Assembly (NCBI GenBank): GCA_039028895.1
Contig: JBCCHF010000003.1
Span: 218,481 to 282,480, forward strand
Origin: JAHDCJ01 sp039028895
Lineage (GTDB): Bacteria; Bacteroidota; Bacteroidia; Chitinophagales; Saprospiraceae
DNA length: 64,000 nt
Reading direction: 5' to 3'
The position numbers and the translations under genes were made by a program. The notes beneath the pieces are model-generated. The model saw only the letters and a list, made by a program, of their open reading frames with translations, was not told where the DNA came from and did no database searches. Positions 1-8,651 of the stretch are shown in pieces; the first letter of the stretch is position 1, and each line of letters begins with the position of its first letter.

Positions 1-377
1 AAGATCCTGAATCCAAGAGGTCATGGAAAGGGATTAGACGGGTTGCTAGCAAAATTTGGCGTTCTTCGATAAAAAGAGCAGAACAAGCTGAAATCGCAGC
101 AGCGCATATTGCCAGTAGTCCTCACCCAGTTGTGGTTACCGGAGATTTTAATGATACCCCTTTGTCCTACACTTACAGAAAGATCAAAACGGGGATGAAA
201 GATAATTTTAAATCAAAGGGTAGTGGATTGGGCACTACCTACGCCGGCCCCATTCCGTTACAACGGATTGATTATATCCTGACAGATCCAGGGTTCCAGG
301 TACTGAACCACAAAATTATCCGGAAAGGATATTCTGACCATTACCCCCTGGTCAGTACTTTAAAGTTGGTTCCTTGA
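1..377 (+). CDS. Endonuclease/exonuclease/phosphatase (EEP) family protein, C-terminal part
   Basis: The 5' end lies outside the window; the frame is open from base 3 to the TGA at 375-377. The visible 124 residues carry two family signatures: GDFNDTP, where the Asp-Asn pair binds the catalytic metal, and SDHYPL near the C-terminus, containing the catalytic Asp-His. RIDYILTDP is also typical. The family hydrolyses phosphodiester or phosphomonoester bonds, and substrates range from DNA to lipids. The missing N-terminus prevents saying whether it is secreted or cytosolic. It ends 31 bp before cysS, whose predicted promoter overlaps its stop codon. Family assignment is secure; substrate is unknown. 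Confidence 0.85.
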   Translation, partial: DPESKRSWKGIRRVASKIWRSSIKRAEQAEIAAAHIASSPHPVVVTGDFNDTPLSYTYRKIKTGMKDNFKSKGSGLGTTYAGPIPLQRIDYILTDPGFQVLNHKIIRKGYSDHYPLVSTLKLVP

Positions 378-404
378 CTACTCCCCAACAGTTTTGTAAT
401 TTTG
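374..404 (+). promoter_or_regulatory. Bacteroidota-type promoter for cysS
   Basis: TTG at 374-376, 20 bp spacer, then TAATTTTG at 397-404, an exact match to the Bacteroidota -7 consensus TAnnTTTG. The -33 element overlaps the stop codon of the upstream gene. The ATG of cysS begins only 4 bp after the -7 box, so the predicted transcript would have almost no 5' leader. Confidence 0.55.
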
Positions 405-408
405 GCGG

Positions 409-1941
409 ATGCAAAATTCAGAACTACAGATTTATAACAGTTTAACAAGACAGAAAGAACGCTTCGAAGCGATTAATCCCCCATTCGTAGGTCTTTATGT
501 TTGCGGCCCTACAGTATATAGTGATGTGCATCTTGGTAATTGTCGGACATTCATCAGTTTCGATGTGATTTACAGGTATCTCATGTATTTGGGATATAAG
601 GTTCGGTATGTTCGTAATATCACTGACGTTGGTCACCTTGAGAATGATGTAGATATCGGAGGAGAAGATAAAGTAGCAAAGAAAGCCCGGCTCGAACAAA
701 AGGAGCCTATGGAAATCGTGCAGCATTACACCAATGGCTTCCACGAAATAATGGCAAAACTGAATACACTCCGACCAAGTATTGAGCCAAGTGCTACCGG
801 ACATATTGTGGAGCAGATCGAAATGGTTAAGGATATTTTGGAAAACGGTTATGCTTACGAAAAAGCAGGATCCGTTTATTTCGATACGTTAAAATTTGCC
901 AAAGATAAAGAAGGTGCATACGGAAAGTTGTCTGGCAAAAAACTAGATGATCTGTTATCTGAAACGCGCGATGATCTTAAAAACCAGGGCGAGAAAAATC
1001 ACCCGTCAGATTTTGCGATCTGGGTGAAAGCTGCTCCAGAGCATATCATGCGTTGGCCTTCACCATGGAGCGATGGCTTTCCGGGATGGCACCTTGAATG
1101 CTCGGTCATGAGTACGAAATACCTGGGCAACTTTTTTGATATTCACGGCGGTGGTCTTGACCTCCAGTTTCCACATCATGAAAATGAAATTGCACAAAAT
1201 TATGGTGCCTGCGGTTGCCAACCGGCCAAATACTGGCTGCATGGTAATATGCTGGAAATGAACGGAAAGAAGATGAGTAAATCAATTGACCCAGAAACTG
1301 GGCTTAGTAATTCCATATCTCCTTACGAACTCTTTTCCGGTAATAGTCCATTGATTTCAAAGGCCTATAGCCCGATGGTCATCAGGTTTTTCATGTTGCA
1401 GACTCATTACAGAAGTACACTGAACCTGACCAACGACGCCCTTTTGGCAGCAGATAAAGGTTATGCACGACTCATGGAAGGCAATAGGACGCTCCAAGCC
1501 ATGATACATGATGGCAATGAGTCACTCACCGATGAAAATCAACAGATTAACAGTCTTCTGGATCAGGCAAATGCCGATATGAATGACGATTTCAATACCC
1601 CCAAAGCCTTGTCAAGATTATTTGTTTTGGTCAACAAGATCAATTCCATTGCTAATGGGAAAATTCCGATATCAGTCATCGCAAGCACGACACTGGAAAG
1701 AATGAAAAAAGTTTTCAATGATTTCATTTTTGAAATTTTTGGACTTCAGGACGAAACCCAATTTGCGGCTAATGGCGATGATGTCACACTCGACAAGCTG
1801 ATGGAGTTAATCATCGACATCAGGCAAGAGTCAAGAGCGAAAAAAGACTGGGGTACAGCAGATAAGATCAGGGATGTGCTTAATGATGCCAAGATCCAGC
1901 TAAAAGATGGCAAAGATGGCACTACCTGGAGCAAAAACTAA
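409..1941 (+). CDS. cysS: Cysteinyl-tRNA synthetase
   Basis: Class I aminoacyl-tRNA synthetase of 510 aa that charges tRNA-Cys with cysteine in the cytosol. The N-terminus has YVCGPTVY (Cys32, a zinc ligand) followed by the HIGH-type signature HLGN at 41-44. WHLECS (Cys231) and HHENE supply the other zinc ligands. The KMSKS loop is at 288-292. The length agrees with the family. The start MQNSELQIYNSLT aligns with the usual bacterial start. A near-perfect promoter sits directly in front of the ATG, so the mRNA may be leaderless. The 40-bp gap to the next gene allows co-transcription. Confidence 0.97.
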   Translation: MQNSELQIYNSLTRQKERFEAINPPFVGLYVCGPTVYSDVHLGNCRTFISFDVIYRYLMYLGYKVRYVRNITDVGHLENDVDIGGEDKVAKKARLEQKEPMEIVQHYTNGFHEIMAKLNTLRPSIEPSATGHIVEQIEMVKDILENGYAYEKAGSVYFDTLKFAKDKEGAYGKLSGKKLDDLLSETRDDLKNQGEKNHPSDFAIWVKAAPEHIMRWPSPWSDGFPGWHLECSVMSTKYLGNFFDIHGGGLDLQFPHHENEIAQNYGACGCQPAKYWLHGNMLEMNGKKMSKSIDPETGLSNSISPYELFSGNSPLISKAYSPMVIRFFMLQTHYRSTLNLTNDALLAADKGYARLMEGNRTLQAMIHDGNESLTDENQQINSLLDQANADMNDDFNTPKALSRLFVLVNKINSIANGKIPISVIASTTLERMKKVFNDFIFEIFGLQDETQFAANGDDVTLDKLMELIIDIRQESRAKKDWGTADKIRDVLNDAKIQLKDGKDGTTWSKN

Positions 1942-1981
1942 TTGAATAACAATATAGCCTAACGCTAATACCCATTTACCG

Positions 1982-2638
1982 TTGTCAAAAACCATCAAAA
2001 AAAAACCGGCAGGTAACCTTTGGATTATCCTGGGAATCATTTTCAGGATACTGTTTTTCCTTGCAGTCGGCATTATTCTGAACGTCCTGTTTGGCCTATT
2101 CCTTTTATTTTCCGAAACATCGGCAACCTATACGTTGAAGATCGTATTATTGGTCATGTTCCTGGGGGTGCTTCCTCTGTATTATATCTGGAAGGCAAGA
2201 GGACAAGCCGTTACGATTGGTATAAGGCAGGTTTATATTGGCGGCGAAGGTTTGATAAAACGCCTGGTCAAATCAGCGACTACATCCGTGATCAACCGGA
2301 TTGATGATGATGAGGACGAAGAAGCTACAAGTATTACAGATAAACTGGTAAATGGTGCAGCGGGTCTGGCCAAAAGAACTGAAAAACTACCGTTGATCCT
2401 GCGTTGGGTCGTTGGATTATTTTTCGATCGTATTCCTTTGACAGAAACGTTGAGTGAAGTCACTACAGACCTTGAACTAAAAACCGAGAATATTGATGAA
2501 ATCAGCAATAAAGTATTCGACAAAGTTGATGACTACGTAAAAGACGAACTATTAAATGCGGGCCTCGGCAGGTTCTGGACATTTCTTGGTCTAAACCTGT
2601 TAGGCATGGCAGCAGTATACTATTACCTTATTTACTAG
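1982..2638 (+). CDS. Membrane protein of unknown function
   Basis: This 218-aa protein is not recognised. The start is a TTG at 1982; no ATG occurs near the N-terminus in frame. There are two hydrophobic segments near residues 13-35 and 48-70 and one at the C-terminus (about 200-217). Between them is a charged soluble stretch with an acidic run (DDDEDEEA) near residue 105. The architecture suggests two N-terminal helices, a cytosolic domain and a C-terminal helix. It lies 40 bp after cysS and 36 bp before a zinc-ribbon membrane protein gene, with a heptamer tandem repeat in that second gap. No function can be assigned. Confidence 0.7.
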   Translation: MSKTIKKKPAGNLWIILGIIFRILFFLAVGIILNVLFGLFLLFSETSATYTLKIVLLVMFLGVLPLYYIWKARGQAVTIGIRQVYIGGEGLIKRLVKSATTSVINRIDDDEDEEATSITDKLVNGAAGLAKRTEKLPLILRWVVGLFFDRIPLTETLSEVTTDLELKTENIDEISNKVFDKVDDYVKDELLNAGLGRFWTFLGLNLLGMAAVYYYLIY

Positions 2639-2664
2639 ATTGCAGATTGCAGATTGCAGATTGA
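2637..2664. repeat. Heptanucleotide tandem repeat AGATTGC, 4 units
   Basis: Three exact copies of AGATTGC at 2637-2643, 2644-2650 and 2651-2657, then AGATTGA at 2658-2664. The array overlaps the stop codon of the preceding gene and ends 10 bp before the next ATG. A second heptamer array of different sequence occurs at 28364-28405. Confidence 0.9.
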
Positions 2665-2674
2665 AAAATAAAAT

Positions 2675-3406
2675 ATGGAGCACTTAGATCTCTTTTGCGA
2701 AAATTGCGGTAATAAGGTTGAAGCTGACGAAATCAATGTAAAAGCGGATATTGCTAAATGTAAGGAATGTGGGCACGTACAGAAAGCCAGTCGTTTGATC
2801 GAGCTACGTGAGAGCCGACAATTAATGATTGTGCCACCTGTTAATAGTGACCTTGATGTTTTTCGCTACAGCGATTCCATTATGGAGATAACTTCCCCAA
2901 GGAAAGGAATAAAAAATGCATCTCAACTCGCGCCCCTCGGATTTGGATGTTTCTGGTTGGGATTTGTCGGTGTATGGACAGCCGGTGCTTGGGCATTAGG
3001 CGGGGCTTTCGCCTTGTTTTCAATACCGTTCTGGGTCGTAGGGTTTGGTATGATTTATGGCTTTTCCAAAACAGCCTTCGAAAAACAAAAGATAGAATTA
3101 TCAGGAAATACGATGACTATTACGAAAACCAGGATATTAAACTCTAAAGAAGTTGTACTTGACCTGATGGATATCGAGTCAATTGAAATGAAAGGTCTGC
3201 CTGCCAATAAACAGGTTACCAATATGGTTTTTTACGACAAAAATGGTATCAAGATCAAGAAAAATGTTGGTGTTACGGTGCCAACGATCACCTATGAAGG
3301 GAATAAAAAGGAGACTATCCTGGACTATGGGACAGAAGAAGAAAAAATCTGGGTTGCCCAATTATTAAAGAATTTTGTAGCCGAGGTGGCTGCCAAAAAA
3401 GTATAA
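2675..3406 (+). CDS. Zinc-ribbon membrane protein of unknown function
   Basis: 243 aa. The N-terminus has a treble CxxC pattern, CENCG at about 9-13 and CKECG at about 34-38, typical of a zinc ribbon. A long hydrophobic region around residues 88-130 (rich in Gly, Trp and Phe) forms one or two membrane helices. The C-terminal 110 residues look beta-rich and soluble. The layout suggests a cytosolic zinc ribbon attached to a membrane anchor with a small C-terminal domain. It ends 6 bp before the M28 peptidase-like gene, so the two are probably co-transcribed. Specific function unknown. Confidence 0.8.
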   Translation: MEHLDLFCENCGNKVEADEINVKADIAKCKECGHVQKASRLIELRESRQLMIVPPVNSDLDVFRYSDSIMEITSPRKGIKNASQLAPLGFGCFWLGFVGVWTAGAWALGGAFALFSIPFWVVGFGMIYGFSKTAFEKQKIELSGNTMTITKTRILNSKEVVLDLMDIESIEMKGLPANKQVTNMVFYDKNGIKIKKNVGVTVPTITYEGNKKETILDYGTEEEKIWVAQLLKNFVAEVAAKKV

Positions 3407-3412
3407 TTTAAA

Positions 3413-4438
3413 ATGAAGCTTAAGTTTAGATTGCCCTTATTGTCAGTTACTATTTTGATTGCAGTTCTTTCAATGACTGCGTGCAAAACAGGAAATAATG
3501 ATCCAGAGAATGGGAAAGACCCTGAAATAACTGTGGATATTCCAACATTTGATGCTAATAATGCTTACAATTTCATTGAAACCCAACTGGCTTTCGGCCC
3601 TCGAGTGCCTAATACACCTGCTCAGGATTCTTGTGCAGCATGGATGGCTGAAAAGTTCAGGGAGTTCGGTGCAAGAGTAATTGTTCAGGAAGATCAGGTG
3701 AGAGCCTATACAGGAGAAATGCTGAATATGAAAAATATTATAGCTTCCTATAATCCTGATAAGAAAAGAAGAGTATTGCTTTGTGCACATTGGGACAGTC
3801 GACATATCTCGGATTACGATCCTAGTCCTGAAAATTATAATAAACCTGTTCCTGGCGCAGATGACGGCGGTAGTGGCGTTGGTGTTCTCCTGGAAGTCGC
3901 CAGGTTGTTAAACGAGTACCCCCTGGAATATATGGGCATTGATATCGTTCTGTTTGATGTTGAGGACCATGGACAACCAAGTGACGGCGGTGGGTTCCCG
4001 ATGCAAGAAGATACTTGGTGCCTTGGTTCGCAGTATTGGTCAAAAAATCCGCATGTGCCAGGCTACAAAGCCAATTATGGCATTCTGCTCGACATGGTCG
4101 GTTCAAGAGGTGCACGATTCACAAAAGAAGGGACATCGATGAAGTTTGCTGCGGATATTATGAACAAAGTCTGGAAAGAGGCCCGCAGCTCCGGATACAG
4201 CGCTTATTTCGTGCTTGACCGGACAAGAGAGATCATTGATGATCATCTTTATGTAAATGAAATTGCAAAGATTCCAACCATCGACATCATTAATCGTCCG
4301 GCGCACACAGAAACGGGCTTTGGCGACTATTGGCACACCCAAAATGATAATATCGATGTTATTGACAAAAACACACTGAGGGCTGTAGGGCAAACGGTGC
4401 TCAATGTGATTTATAAAGAATCGGTGATGGCGCTTTAG
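3413..4438 (+). CDS. M28-family lipoprotein, glutaminyl-cyclase-like
   Basis: 341 aa with a lipoprotein signal ending in SMTAC (Cys near residue 24), so it is probably anchored in the outer or inner membrane facing the periplasm. The zinc site resembles bacterial glutaminyl cyclases and M28 aminopeptidases: CAHWDSR, then GADDGGSGVG (metal Asp), LFDVEDHG (acidic catalytic pair), and WHTQNDN (metal His). DTWCLGSQYW is a further family block. Glutaminyl cyclases convert N-terminal Gln to pyroglutamate; aminopeptidases of the same fold hydrolyse peptides. The second acidic residue of the VED motif is Asp, seen in this family. The cyclase reading is favoured but not proven. Confidence 0.85.
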   Translation: MKLKFRLPLLSVTILIAVLSMTACKTGNNDPENGKDPEITVDIPTFDANNAYNFIETQLAFGPRVPNTPAQDSCAAWMAEKFREFGARVIVQEDQVRAYTGEMLNMKNIIASYNPDKKRRVLLCAHWDSRHISDYDPSPENYNKPVPGADDGGSGVGVLLEVARLLNEYPLEYMGIDIVLFDVEDHGQPSDGGGFPMQEDTWCLGSQYWSKNPHVPGYKANYGILLDMVGSRGARFTKEGTSMKFAADIMNKVWKEARSSGYSAYFVLDRTREIIDDHLYVNEIAKIPTIDIINRPAHTETGFGDYWHTQNDNIDVIDKNTLRAVGQTVLNVIYKESVMAL

Positions 4439-4474
4439 AAAGGCTGGTAAGAAAAAAGTCAGATTGCTGGTCGA

Positions 4475-5467
4475 TCAGCGCATTTTTAGATGCTCATCAT
4501 AGAAAAGATAGAATTCATCCGAAAGGCGATGTAACTGTCGGTGGTATTTCCCGACACAGACCGTGTGAAGCTTTACGCCAAATTGCGACATTCGTTCTCT
4601 TGTCGCGCGACTGTTAATCCCTTCTGTACCATCGGTAATCATAATAACCTGCGCATCATCATACATATTATAAGTTTCGAATCGATCAAGCGCATGCATC
4701 AGGGCTTTGTCTAGATTGGTGCCTCCGCGGTATTTGTCTGCATCATCCAATGCTGCTAACATGAGTCGGTAATCGTCGGCAGACTGTGCTGTAAAGGTGT
4801 CGAGAATCTCTGAAGAGAAAAAGATCAAGGTCGAAATGGCTTTATTTCTTTGTGCATTTTGAACAAAGGCCTTCGCTAGCTTTATGGTAAAATCTATTCT
4901 GAAAGAATTGTCACCAAGCATTGACCCTGAGCAGTCGACGACCACTACCCGATGCTTTTTGAGTGCCGAGTATTCCTTTGAGAAAACTTCTTTCGACTCG
5001 ATATCTTTTTGTACATATAGCTCACCCTGCGCCAATTGCTCGAAAAACATATCATCGGGATAGGCTTGTTGTTCGTGGAGCAGATCGGGAATCTCATCCA
5101 TTGACTGGATTGGTCTGATCTCAAAATTTCCGGTCGGATAGCCAACTTCTATTTCTTCCTCTCCTATCTTTTTTGATACCTCAATGACGTTGGCTTTTGA
5201 GAAACCAGCATTATTAATGATATCGTCAACATAAAGATTTGCGGACTTTTTTCTGCTTTTTGGAGACTCTCCGGTGCTGTCAAGCCACGGCACCCCCGGT
5301 TCATCGCTTATTCGCCAGTCTTGTGGTCTTCCGTCTTGCAGCCAAAGGAAAAAATCTTTAATGCTCCTTGATTCCAGGTCGAGTTTAAGGTACGACGATA
5401 GAAGCCCTATGGTTACAGCCGAGCCCCAAAGTAAAATCAAAGACAGTAAAGCGGTAAGGAATCCCAT
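4475..5467 (-). CDS. VWA-domain protein, ViaA-like partner of MoxR ATPase
   Basis: 330 aa. The N-terminus has one hydrophobic segment (about residues 5-27), so it is likely membrane-anchored. The C-terminal half is a von Willebrand A domain with a complete MIDAS: DCSGSM, the Thr in GGTNLDKA, and the Asp in ITDGTEG. Such domains bind Mg and partner proteins. It overlaps the upstream AAA+ gene by one base (TAATG), which means translational coupling and a joint complex, as in RavA-ViaA or CoxD-CoxE. MoxR/VWA pairs usually act as metal-cofactor insertion chaperones. The target here is unknown. A membrane anchor is unlike E. coli ViaA. Confidence 0.85.
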   Translation of the reverse strand: MGFLTALLSLILLWGSAVTIGLLSSYLKLDLESRSIKDFFLWLQDGRPQDWRISDEPGVPWLDSTGESPKSRKKSANLYVDDIINNAGFSKANVIEVSKKIGEEEIEVGYPTGNFEIRPIQSMDEIPDLLHEQQAYPDDMFFEQLAQGELYVQKDIESKEVFSKEYSALKKHRVVVVDCSGSMLGDNSFRIDFTIKLAKAFVQNAQRNKAISTLIFFSSEILDTFTAQSADDYRLMLAALDDADKYRGGTNLDKALMHALDRFETYNMYDDAQVIMITDGTEGINSRATRERMSQFGVKLHTVCVGKYHRQLHRLSDEFYLFYDEHLKMR

Positions 5468-6831
5468 TAAAGATCGTTTTCCTCTTCAAATTTGTTGATT
5501 CCGAAACCGAGAACCTTTGGACTCATATCGCGGAGCCTGTCGTGCATTCCTTTTGCTGATTTGATCAGGGTTTTCTTGAAATCTTCCAATTGTATATTGG
5601 TAGGTTGCACAAATCCCATCCGGTCCAGCAATGCATCTAGTTTCTTTTTTGCTTCAAGGAGTGAGGTTACCTCAGGATTGGACTCAACCCCATCAACATC
5701 AATTTTTTCTAGTTGATCTTTGATATTAAACAGCTCGTCATGGACCATCATGTCCTTCTTGTTTTTCATAAGGTCTGCGATCTCCTTCAGATGGTCTTCT
5801 ATTACTTTCATCCAAAGCTCCCACTCCCACTTACAACTACACAGCATATGACCACCTCCAACCAGGTCGGCTGGTTCTACATGAGTTCGTCCATAAAGCA
5901 CAGCGAATGCCTCCGCCATTTGCGAAGAAAGAATGATCCGCCGATCTGTAATATTCGGGAAGAAAGCACCTTCAAGATTGCCTTCATTTCGCCTGTTTTC
6001 GAACTCCTCCAACCTTCTGTCTCGATATTCAATAGCTGCCTGTGAATATATTTGTAATAAATGCGGGTTGGTGAAGAGGTGATCAGGGTAAACCACATAA
6101 GCTGTCAACCTTAAGACATCGCGATAGTCTAATTGGACGTCCATAGGGTTGTTGGCATGCAATCCCTTTTGGAATTTCATCATAGCCCGGTACATATTAC
6201 CATGGTCTTTTATGCCCGGAACATGCCCGATCAACGCAATACGATCTACAATAGCCCATCCATTAGCATTGACTTTCAGATAATCTTCAGGACTAATGTT
6301 GCTGTCAAGAATTGCCATATGTAAAGGCAGGTTGACGACCTGGATGCCGCGTACCAATTCGCGTTCGTTGAGAGTGGCATGTAAAGTGCCATGGAGTGAT
6401 TGGTGAGCATTGAAAAACTCGCCAACGTAGGCCATATCTGCCATGGCTATAGTCCCCTTTAATTTATGTTCAAGATCTCCTGTTTCCCGATATTTTGGTA
6501 TGTCATAACCGCCAAACAAATCGGTAGCCTTGGAGAATTTATTAAGCTCAATCCTGAAATCCTGGGAATAGGTCATATTATTGAGCAAAGTGTTTACAAA
6601 ACCTGACTTGGAGGTTCCAGGCTCGCCATAAAACAGGGTATGGCTCTTGGTCACCATCCCAAGCTTGATCATTTGCGTCAAATCTCCCCTGTCTACGAAT
6701 CGCTTATCAAAATGATGGAAGAATTGATCAACACGCTGGGCCGTCTTTACTAACTCTTTATGAGAAACCCGATCCATAAGGATATGGAGTTTCTCCTCCT
6801 CCGAAAGTAATTTGTTGTTTTTGAGTTGCAT
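5467..6831 (-). CDS. MoxR/RavA-type AAA+ ATPase with altered Walker B
   Basis: The frame is open to a TTG at 6840, but the ATG at 6831 (MQLKNNKLLSEEE) is the more likely start, giving 454 aa. The Walker A motif is GEPGTSKS. The Walker B position reads AYVGEFFNAH where RavA-type proteins have LDE, so the metal-binding Asp is replaced by Gly while the catalytic Glu is kept. The sensor-like NERELVRG block and a C-terminal helical extension resemble RavA. MoxR ATPases work with VWA proteins to mature metalloenzymes. A good -7 box (CAAAAATA on the plus strand, 6838-6845) lies directly before the ATG, as for cysS. Confidence 0.88.
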   Translation of the reverse strand: MQLKNNKLLSEEEKLHILMDRVSHKELVKTAQRVDQFFHHFDKRFVDRGDLTQMIKLGMVTKSHTLFYGEPGTSKSGFVNTLLNNMTYSQDFRIELNKFSKATDLFGGYDIPKYRETGDLEHKLKGTIAMADMAYVGEFFNAHQSLHGTLHATLNERELVRGIQVVNLPLHMAILDSNISPEDYLKVNANGWAIVDRIALIGHVPGIKDHGNMYRAMMKFQKGLHANNPMDVQLDYRDVLRLTAYVVYPDHLFTNPHLLQIYSQAAIEYRDRRLEEFENRRNEGNLEGAFFPNITDRRIILSSQMAEAFAVLYGRTHVEPADLVGGGHMLCSCKWEWELWMKVIEDHLKEIADLMKNKKDMMVHDELFNIKDQLEKIDVDGVESNPEVTSLLEAKKKLDALLDRMGFVQPTNIQLEDFKKTLIKSAKGMHDRLRDMSPKVLGFGINKFEEENDL

Positions 6832-6899
6832 AGGATACAAAAATAGTTTATTTAGTAATTTCGTATCCCCTTTTTTTGACCAACGAAAAATATGAATAG

Positions 6900-8642
6900 A
6901 TGAAGAAGTGGCTTTTAAGTTTATCAGCCCTATTGATGATAACTACTGGGTTTGCCCAAAAGGGCATGTCAGGCAAGCATAAAGAAAAGGTTCAGGCCAA
7001 TCTGTATAATGAAGCACTTAGTAATGTGGATTTCCGCATGCAAGGAAAACTCCAAACCATCCAGCCAGGAGATGCCAAAGGCGAATATAATGTGAAAAAG
7101 AATGCTTACGCTGAATTTAAATACTTACCTGAAATATGTGATGCATTGCTGGACATGGTAGTATCAGGAAATACTTCGGGTAGAGTGGCAGAAAGTCTGG
7201 CAAATGGTAGCATAAAAAATCTCGAAACCGTTTTAGGTCAATCAGGTGTTGAAGGCGAACTGAACGCGTCGGCTGATTCAAAACTCCTTGGCGCACGGTC
7301 ATATTGGCTTGTGGGTAATTTCAAACAGGCCGATAAATTTTATAAAGCTGCTTTAAGTAGCCGAAAATATGACGCTAGGGTATGGAAAGAAGCGGCATGG
7401 GTGAAAGTGATTTTGGGCTACAATACTGAGGCTGTGAATCTGATCAGTGGGCAAATCGATAAGGCCAATTCAGATAATGACAAAGCTGAATTATATTTTG
7501 CGTTAGCCGCAATTCAAAACGCGGCAGGAAATCGCAGTAAGGCAATAGTTGCAAAACAAAAGGGTGCTCAATACTTGCCATCTGCAGTGGAAAGCTTACG
7601 AAAAGCCGGCAAATCCTACGACCTTACAGTAGCATTGGTCAGGCTTGGCCAGTTTCATGCCAGTAAGGAGGAATACATGCAGGCCAGAGAAAAAGCCAGT
7701 GAAGCCTTGAGTGCTGTCAATCATCTGTCTTCTGCAAATGCGAACAATAAAGCTGCGCTGCGCGCAATCGCACTTCGACTTTCCGCAAGATCAAAGGCAG
7801 GAATGGGTGACAACTCTGGTGCTGACCAGCAATTTACAGAATCAATCGAGATTTTGAATAGATTGTTCCTGGAAGACTGGTTGAGCTACCAGGCCCATCT
7901 GGGTAAGGCATTGGTATACGCAGGTATTTCCAATATGAAATCCGACAAAAACGATGTTGCAACAGAACAATTTGAAAATGGACTGGCTCATTTTGAAGAG
8001 CTTTCAGAAAAATTCCCTTCAGCTTTTATTGACAGTCATATCGGAGCACTTCTGAAGTCTGGCAAATCCTTTGAATCCATTAACAACCGGAAAAAGGCTG
8101 ATGATGCCTATAATGCAGCACTTGATTTAAGTCGTAAAGGTGTTGCGGTAGATAGCAAAAGATTTCTACCCGGTCATGCAAAAGTATTGAGTCATTATGG
8201 CCGATTCAAATCGGTGGTTCGTGATTTCGACAGTGCTCAAGCTTATCTTAATGAAGCAATTGAAACTTTGAATCAACCTGGAGTAGCGAAAACCTCACAA
8301 GACTTATTGCCCAAGGTTTTGGTAAAATTAGCTGAACTTAACACTGTCACCAAAGCATATAATGATGCAGTTGTAAATTATGAGCGGGCATTAAATCTTG
8401 TGACCGAACAAGTAGATTCAGGAAGTGCGATATTTTCAGATAGTTTTTTGATGGATCTGAAGGTTGAGTATTGCATCGCCTTGTTTAAGTTGATGAGTTC
8501 AGACCCCAAACCCGAGTATAAAACAAAAGGACTGGAAGTGATCGCAAATGCTCAAGATCGCCTTGATGCTGAAGCACCTGGTGCGGCTGATTACAAAGAG
8601 AAACTCGACAACCTGAAAATGCTATTTGAAAGTCATCGGTAA
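6900..8642 (+). CDS. Exported TPR-repeat protein
   Basis: 580 aa with a signal peptide (MKKWLLSLSALLMITTGFAQ), so it is exported to the periplasm. The rest is alpha-helical with repeated 34-residue-like units such as ARSYWLVGNFKQADKFYKAAL and KVLVKLAELNTVTKAYNDAVVNYERAL, typical of tetratricopeptide repeats that scaffold protein complexes. The gene is divergent from the MoxR gene (68 bp) and is followed by a second exported helical protein after 9 bp. No enzymatic motif is visible. It is probably a periplasmic scaffold. Confidence 0.8.
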   Translation: MKKWLLSLSALLMITTGFAQKGMSGKHKEKVQANLYNEALSNVDFRMQGKLQTIQPGDAKGEYNVKKNAYAEFKYLPEICDALLDMVVSGNTSGRVAESLANGSIKNLETVLGQSGVEGELNASADSKLLGARSYWLVGNFKQADKFYKAALSSRKYDARVWKEAAWVKVILGYNTEAVNLISGQIDKANSDNDKAELYFALAAIQNAAGNRSKAIVAKQKGAQYLPSAVESLRKAGKSYDLTVALVRLGQFHASKEEYMQAREKASEALSAVNHLSSANANNKAALRAIALRLSARSKAGMGDNSGADQQFTESIEILNRLFLEDWLSYQAHLGKALVYAGISNMKSDKNDVATEQFENGLAHFEELSEKFPSAFIDSHIGALLKSGKSFESINNRKKADDAYNAALDLSRKGVAVDSKRFLPGHAKVLSHYGRFKSVVRDFDSAQAYLNEAIETLNQPGVAKTSQDLLPKVLVKLAELNTVTKAYNDAVVNYERALNLVTEQVDSGSAIFSDSFLMDLKVEYCIALFKLMSSDPKPEYKTKGLEVIANAQDRLDAEAPGAADYKEKLDNLKMLFESHR

Positions 8643-8651
8643 AAACTGATA

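Noticed and set aside
4466..4479. Hairpin GCTG/CAGC between convergent genes as a terminator
   Set aside because: Only four pairs, and it overlaps the 3' end of the VWA gene.
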